From: SZUA-36 sp963753105
GTDB taxonomy: Bacteria; Pseudomonadota; Gammaproteobacteria; Xanthomonadales; SZUA-36
Assembly (NCBI GenBank): GCA_963753105.1
Contig: CAVWBD010000009.1
Coordinates: forward strand, 186,001-250,000
DNA: 64,000 bases
Reading direction: 5' to 3'
Made by a program: the position numbers and the translations under genes
Shown: positions 60,154 to 64,000 of the stretch, one piece after another
Layout: every line of letters starts with the position of its first letter
Position numbering within the stretch: the stretch's first letter is position 1
The notes under the pieces: generated by a model
The model's database searches: none
The model's input: only the letters and a program-made list of their open reading frames with translations
What the model was told of the DNA's origin: nothing

Positions 60154-61449
60154 TTAAGACGTCACCAGTTGCCAGACGCCTTTGATCCCCATGGATGTGG
60201 TTACCAGTGAGAACAGCAGGATTGCGGCCAGGAAAATATTTATCTTGAGCGATGTGTTTATGCTCGCCCATCAGTCGCGACGGTTGCCGAGATAAAGATA
60301 TGCAGCCCACGGTCACCGGCAGGATGACGGACTGGAAGGCCTGAGACACGATCATCACGAAACACGGGGCGCGCATCGAAGATCGGAACGACCAGGCCCA
60401 ACAGCGAAATGAGGAAGACCATGATGCGGTATCTGGCAGGGTCATCTCCCGCGTTCGACTGGTTGTAGTCGCACAACAGCCACGGCAGCATCAGTACATT
60501 CGGAAACTGTGATGACACACCCGCGGCGATGATGCCGACGGCGAATATGGACGTGGCAAAAGAGCCCACCAGCGGCTCCAGCAACTCGATCATCTGCGAT
60601 GCCCTGGTCAAACAAGCCCTTCGGCATACAAGGTGCCGGCCGCCGCCGCCATGATCGACCCGCTGATGACGAACATCATGACGACGGATACGATGGCGTC
60701 ATTCCGCTGCTTCTTGAAGTCCTTGACCGTCCACCCCGCCTCTTTGACCAGGGTGGTTCGTATGATGAACAGTCCGGAGAAAACGGTGGTGCCGACCATG
60801 GAAGCGATCACCAGGAACGGCCCTTTCCCTGGTCGGCCGGAACTTCGGGCAGGTTGGGAATCAGGCCTTTCAGAATATCGATCGGCGGCGGCATCATGAT
60901 GAAGAAGTTCAGAAGGAAACAGCCGGCCATGATCGCCACGATGACCGCCAGGCTGCGTTCGAAGAACTGGGTCTTGCCGTTCCAGAAGATGTAAGTAGAC
61001 AAGGGCGATGAAGAAGATGGCGAAATAGATCGGGGCGATGCCGCCGTCGATCATGGTCTTCGACCACTCGAAGCAGATATCGGCCACGATGCCCATCACG
61101 CCCATGACGCTGCCGCTGACGCCGGCGGTGAGCGCGACGATGAAGAAGATCCCCACCGCCGGATGGATGTGCTTGCGGAATGCCTGCAGCGCCGTTTCCC
61201 CGGTCACCAGCGTATAGCGGCCATAGACGATGATCACAGGAAGGTCGCAAGACAGGATGCGACGATCGTCCACAACAGCGACATCCCATAGTCGGCCCCG
61301 GCCTTGGCCATGGCCGTGACGCTGCCGGTGCCGATATTGAACCCCAGCAGGAAGATGCCGGGAAGAAACAATGCCAGGACCTTTGCAAATTTGCCGGGAG
61401 TGATGTTGCCATCGGACGAACTGGCATTGGTGTTGTTAGATTCAGTCAT
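60154..61449 (-). CDS. Nramp-like transporter without the canonical metal site, frameshifted
   Basis: About 431 residues with roughly eleven membrane segments over several frames (changes near 61250, 60990, 60830, 60605, 60370 and 60270). The fold is recognised from KVLALFLPGIFLLGFNIGTG, SVTAMAKAGADYGMSLLWTI, TGETALQAFRKHIHPAVGIF and SIFAVGIIAAGVSSQFPNVL. True Nramp metal transporters have DPGN in helix 1 and MPH in helix 6; here helix 1 reads GFNIGTGSVT and the helix 6 region AAGVSSQFPN, so the metal ligands are absent. The substrate is therefore probably not Mn2+ or Fe2+. It starts the row Nramp-like - manA - sulfatase, with operator 6 132 bp upstream. Confidence 0.72.
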
Positions 61450-61581
61450 CTTATGTTTACTCGCTTGATCCTGCTGAATAACACAGGGAACCCCCGTCAG
61501 ACAAACACTATCCGATTGATTAGTCCACTGAAAAAGAACCCTGGAAAAAGGCCTGCATCACCACATACGGTTTCCCGTATT

Positions 61582-61595
61582 TGCCACCGGTAGCA
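61582..61595. promoter_or_regulatory. Putative LacI-family operator 6, TGCCACCGGTAGCA
   Basis: Palindrome with one mismatched pair between the Nramp-like gene (start 132 bp away, minus strand) and the GH28-like gene (start 117 bp away, plus strand). Probably controls both divergent units, including manA. Confidence 0.7.
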
Positions 61596-61712
61596 TTTTG
61601 ATATATCGTAAGATCAAATACAAGAACTGGCTCGAGCAAGCCCGGCAATTCAGAGACACGACGTTCAATCTGAGCCAGTTGAAGCCACTACTACAAGGTG
61701 AGGTGTCAAAAC

Positions 61713-63261
61713 ATGTCTACTGCCCACGGTCCATCTGCCCAATCCCAGTGCTTGACGACCACTTTTTCGCACGGGATTGTGTTTGCATTGAGATCGGTTT
61801 TAGCGATGTGTTTGCTGATTGGGCGGCACTAATTTCTGCCAGCAGGAGCCTGTTCGCCGCAGAGGGCTTTCCGCAAACACCAAAGGCTTTACCAGCAACC
61901 GGTTCCGCATGGAAATGGATGGGCAGGCGGTATTCGTGCACAAATTCAAGGACGCCCATTACGCCCATTTCCCTTATCCGGAAGATGGCCCGCACCAAGT
62001 AAAGATCACCGCACAAACGTGCATTCGACACGCTGGAACTGAGTCCGAAATCCGCAGGTATCGAGACCGTCACTGGATGCCGGGGAACGGACACTGCAGT
62101 TCGAAATCGCCAAGCCCGGTAAATGGGTGGTCACAATGGATGGACGGGAACACCTGTTTCATCCTGGCCGAAGCGCCGCTCGAGAAGCCTGCGGACAGTA
62201 TCAGCGTGTCTGGATCACGGCGCCGATCCCAGTGGCAAGTCACTTATCGACAAAAGCGATCCAGGCGGCCATCGACAAAGCGCCGAACGGATGCGACGGT
62301 CACTATCCCCGCCGGGCATTACCTCAGTGGGTCCATATTTATAAAAAGCGGGATCACCCTGTTCCTGGAGGCAGGCGCGCTGTTGCAGGCGTCCGGCAAT
62401 CCGGATGATTTTGAGCCACTCCAGAACGCATTCATCGTCATTGAAAATGCAAAAGACGTGTCTTTGACCGGCAGGGGCACGATCGATGGATCCGGCGCTT
62501 TCCTGCGTAACCTCACTGGCGAAAGCGGCCGCTTACTGGCCATACGTGATAGCAGCAACGTGACCGTGGAAGGGTTGATCCTGCGCAATGCCCGCGCATG
62601 GCACACACATATCATCCGCTCAGAACACATCACCATGCGTAACGTCAAGGTGCTTAACTGACCGCTATATTCCAATACCGATGGCATCAACCCGGACTCC
62701 TCACGCCATGTGCTGATCGAGGACACGCTGTTTTATTGCGGCGACGACGCCGTGGCGGTCAAGAGCACCAACCGGGGCGGAAAATTCGAGGACGTGTACG
62801 ACATCACGATACGCAACAACATCATGCTGACCTGGAAGAGTGCGTTGAAGGTCGGTACCGAAACCCACGCAGCAGAGATGAAGGACATCCTTTTTGAAAA
62901 CAACCAGGTCATCGAGAGCGATCGTGGCATGGCGCTGTATGCGCGCGATGGCACACACATGCACGATATCCGCTTTATCGGTAACCATTTTGAGCGGCCC
63001 TACCCTGAACTCCAGCAAAGTCTGATCGATTTCAGGATCACAGAACGCCATGGCAAAAGCCGTATCTCCGACATCCTGATCAAGGACAATATCGTCGATC
63101 AGAGATGGCGCCAGGAATCGATCATCAGGGGATTGTCCGATGAGCACAACATCTCCAACGTCGTGTTCGACAACCTGCTTTACGCAGGCAAACAGGTTTT
63201 GTCAGCCGAGGATCTCGATCTGGATGCGGGCACCCATACAAAGAACATCACCTTTAAATAA
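61713..63261 (+). CDS. GH28-like (polygalacturonase family) glycoside hydrolase, frameshifted and with an in-frame stop
   Basis: About 516 residues. Start at 61713 (AAGGTGAGG upstream) opens a hydrophobic signal region (GIVFALRSVLAMCLLIG). A small N-terminal beta domain (NRFRMEMDGQAVFVHKFKDA) precedes the beta-helix: TVTIPAGHYLSGSIFIKSGI, VSLTGRGTIDGSGA, NVTVEGLILRNARAWHTHII, SNTDGINPDSSRHVLIEDTL and FYCGDDAVAVKSTNRGG. The NTD and GDDAVAVKS motifs are the GH28 catalytic blocks. Frames change near 61835, 62035 and 62130. At 62659-62661 a TGA interrupts an otherwise continuous frame where homologues would be expected to have Trp (VLN-stop-PLYSNTDG). Likely cleaves uronic-acid or related linkages. 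Confidence 0.8.
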
Positions 63262-63277
63262 TCACTGGACCACTGAC

Positions 63278-64000
63278 ATGTCACAACACAGCAAGTTTTC
63301 AGTACTGCCCATCGCTGTTTGCCACGACCTTTTTACTGATCATTCCCACACAGGTGTTTGCAACCGAACCCCTGCTCCTCGAGAGCGATAAGCTGAAGAT
63401 CGTGTTCTCGGACCAGGAACCCGGAGCGCTCAAGATTGCCTTAAAGGCATTCCGGAAAGATTTCGCCAATGTAATGGGTAGCGAGCCCGCCGTCGTGAAC
63501 GAAATGGACGCACGATATCTCGCTGCCTGAGATCGTCATCATCAACCGCGCTTCCGGCGCCACGGTGGTGCCGGCCGACAAGGTCAAAGAACTCGATGGC
63601 TGGGAGTCCCACCGTATCTATGCCGATGCGGAAAACAACCGGATCTACCTCGATGGCAATGATCACCGTGGCGCCATTTACGCCATGTATTCTTTCTCAG
63701 AGCAATTCCTGGGTGTTCCGCCGCTGTACCACTGGACCTCGTGGGTTACCGGTCAAAAAGGACAGGATCGCGGTACCTGCCGATACCGACATCTTCTTCA
63801 AATCACCCCAGGTCAGGTACCGCACCCTGTTGCCGGGTGACCAGGATTTTTTCAATCCGTGGAAAACAGCATCGGATGAGCACCAGAATATATGGCTGGA
63901 AACCACCCTGCGTTTGAAACTCAACACGATAGAAGGCTACACGACGATTGCACCGGGCTATGGGATGACGGATTACGCCCGCCTGATCGACAGTTATGGC
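63278..64000 (+). CDS. GH115 family glycoside hydrolase, copy 3, 3'-truncated by window end
   Basis: First 240 residues only. Start at 63278, 17 bp after the GH28-like stop. Signal peptide in two frames (SVLPIAV, then TTFLLIIPTQVFATEP), then KIVFSDQEPGALKIALKAFR, IVIINRASGATVVPADK, DHRGAIYAMYSFSEQFLGVP and, at the end, WLETTLRLKLNTIEGYTTIA. It is the close paralogue of copy 1 (4948); by eye 52 of 72 residues are identical across the block around IVIINRASG to the YW/HW pair, and the same VVNEM stretch is shared. Frames change near 63310, 63515 and 63750. It would be cotranscribed with the GH28-like gene under operator 6. Confidence 0.82.

Overview
The window is a polysaccharide-degradation region, most likely from a marine gammaproteobacterium. 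The evidence for this is a TonB-dependent receptor of the proteobacterial carbohydrate type, many Tat- and Sec-exported enzymes, a moderately high GC content, REP-type repeats and an IS1182-type element. The taxon is inferred from gene style only. Conserved proteins are broken by frameshifts in about half of the genes, including housekeeping-like manA and the transposase. This looks more like indel error in a draft (long-read or metagenomic) assembly than real gene decay. Coordinates of broken genes therefore span all frames that carry the conserved protein.

Layout. (1) 1-17.2 kb: a truncated sulfatase, a DUF6807 protein, a GH71/99-like hydrolase, a second sulfatase, GH115 copy 1, a Tat-exported Gfo/Idh/MocA oxidoreductase, GH92 copy 1, a secreted lactonase-type beta-propeller, then an intact pair of exported peptidases (S9 and M14). 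(2) 17.3-29.8 kb: a minus-strand operon GH92 copy 2 - sugar MFS - ROK kinase, a sulfatase, an SGNH esterase, a beta-helix protein, and a plus-strand operon DoxX - Gfo/Idh - TIM-barrel glycosidase-like protein. (3) 29.8-36.5 kb: an accessory island of unrelated small genes alternating with four short palindrome-ended repeats and an IS1182-like element. (4) 36.5-43 kb: a Tat-exported xylose-isomerase-like protein, GH115 copy 2, a PhoD-type lipoprotein phosphatase, an AT-rich purple-acid-phosphatase-like gene and a REP-like palindrome. (5) 43.1-53.7 kb, all minus strand: TonB receptor, Gfo/Idh, DUF1080, Gfo/Idh, exported enolase-superfamily enzyme, Gfo/Idh, ThuA. (6) 53.8-64 kb: three sulfatases, manA, an Nramp-like transporter, a GH28-like glycosidase and GH115 copy 3, cut by the window end.

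How it fits together. Six sulfatases, three GH115 (alpha-glucuronidase family), two GH92 (alpha-mannosidase family), a GH71/99-like enzyme and manA plus a ROK kinase suggest breakdown of a sulfated, uronic-acid-substituted, mannose-containing glycan (a glucuronomannan-like algal polymer is my best guess). Released mannose could be imported by the MFS porter, phosphorylated by the ROK kinase and isomerised by ManA. A second, exported oxidative module (five Tat Gfo/Idh proteins, DUF1080, ThuA, a TIM-barrel isomerase-like protein and a Tat lipoprotein of the enolase superfamily) resembles the 3-keto-glycoside route of glycan cleavage.

The most striking regulatory signal is a 14-bp palindrome, TGCYACCGGTRGCA, found at six places, all in promoter regions of carbohydrate genes between 22 and 62 kb. 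It has the form of a LacI-family operator and appears to tie the scattered transcription units into one regulon. No LacI-type regulator is encoded in the window.
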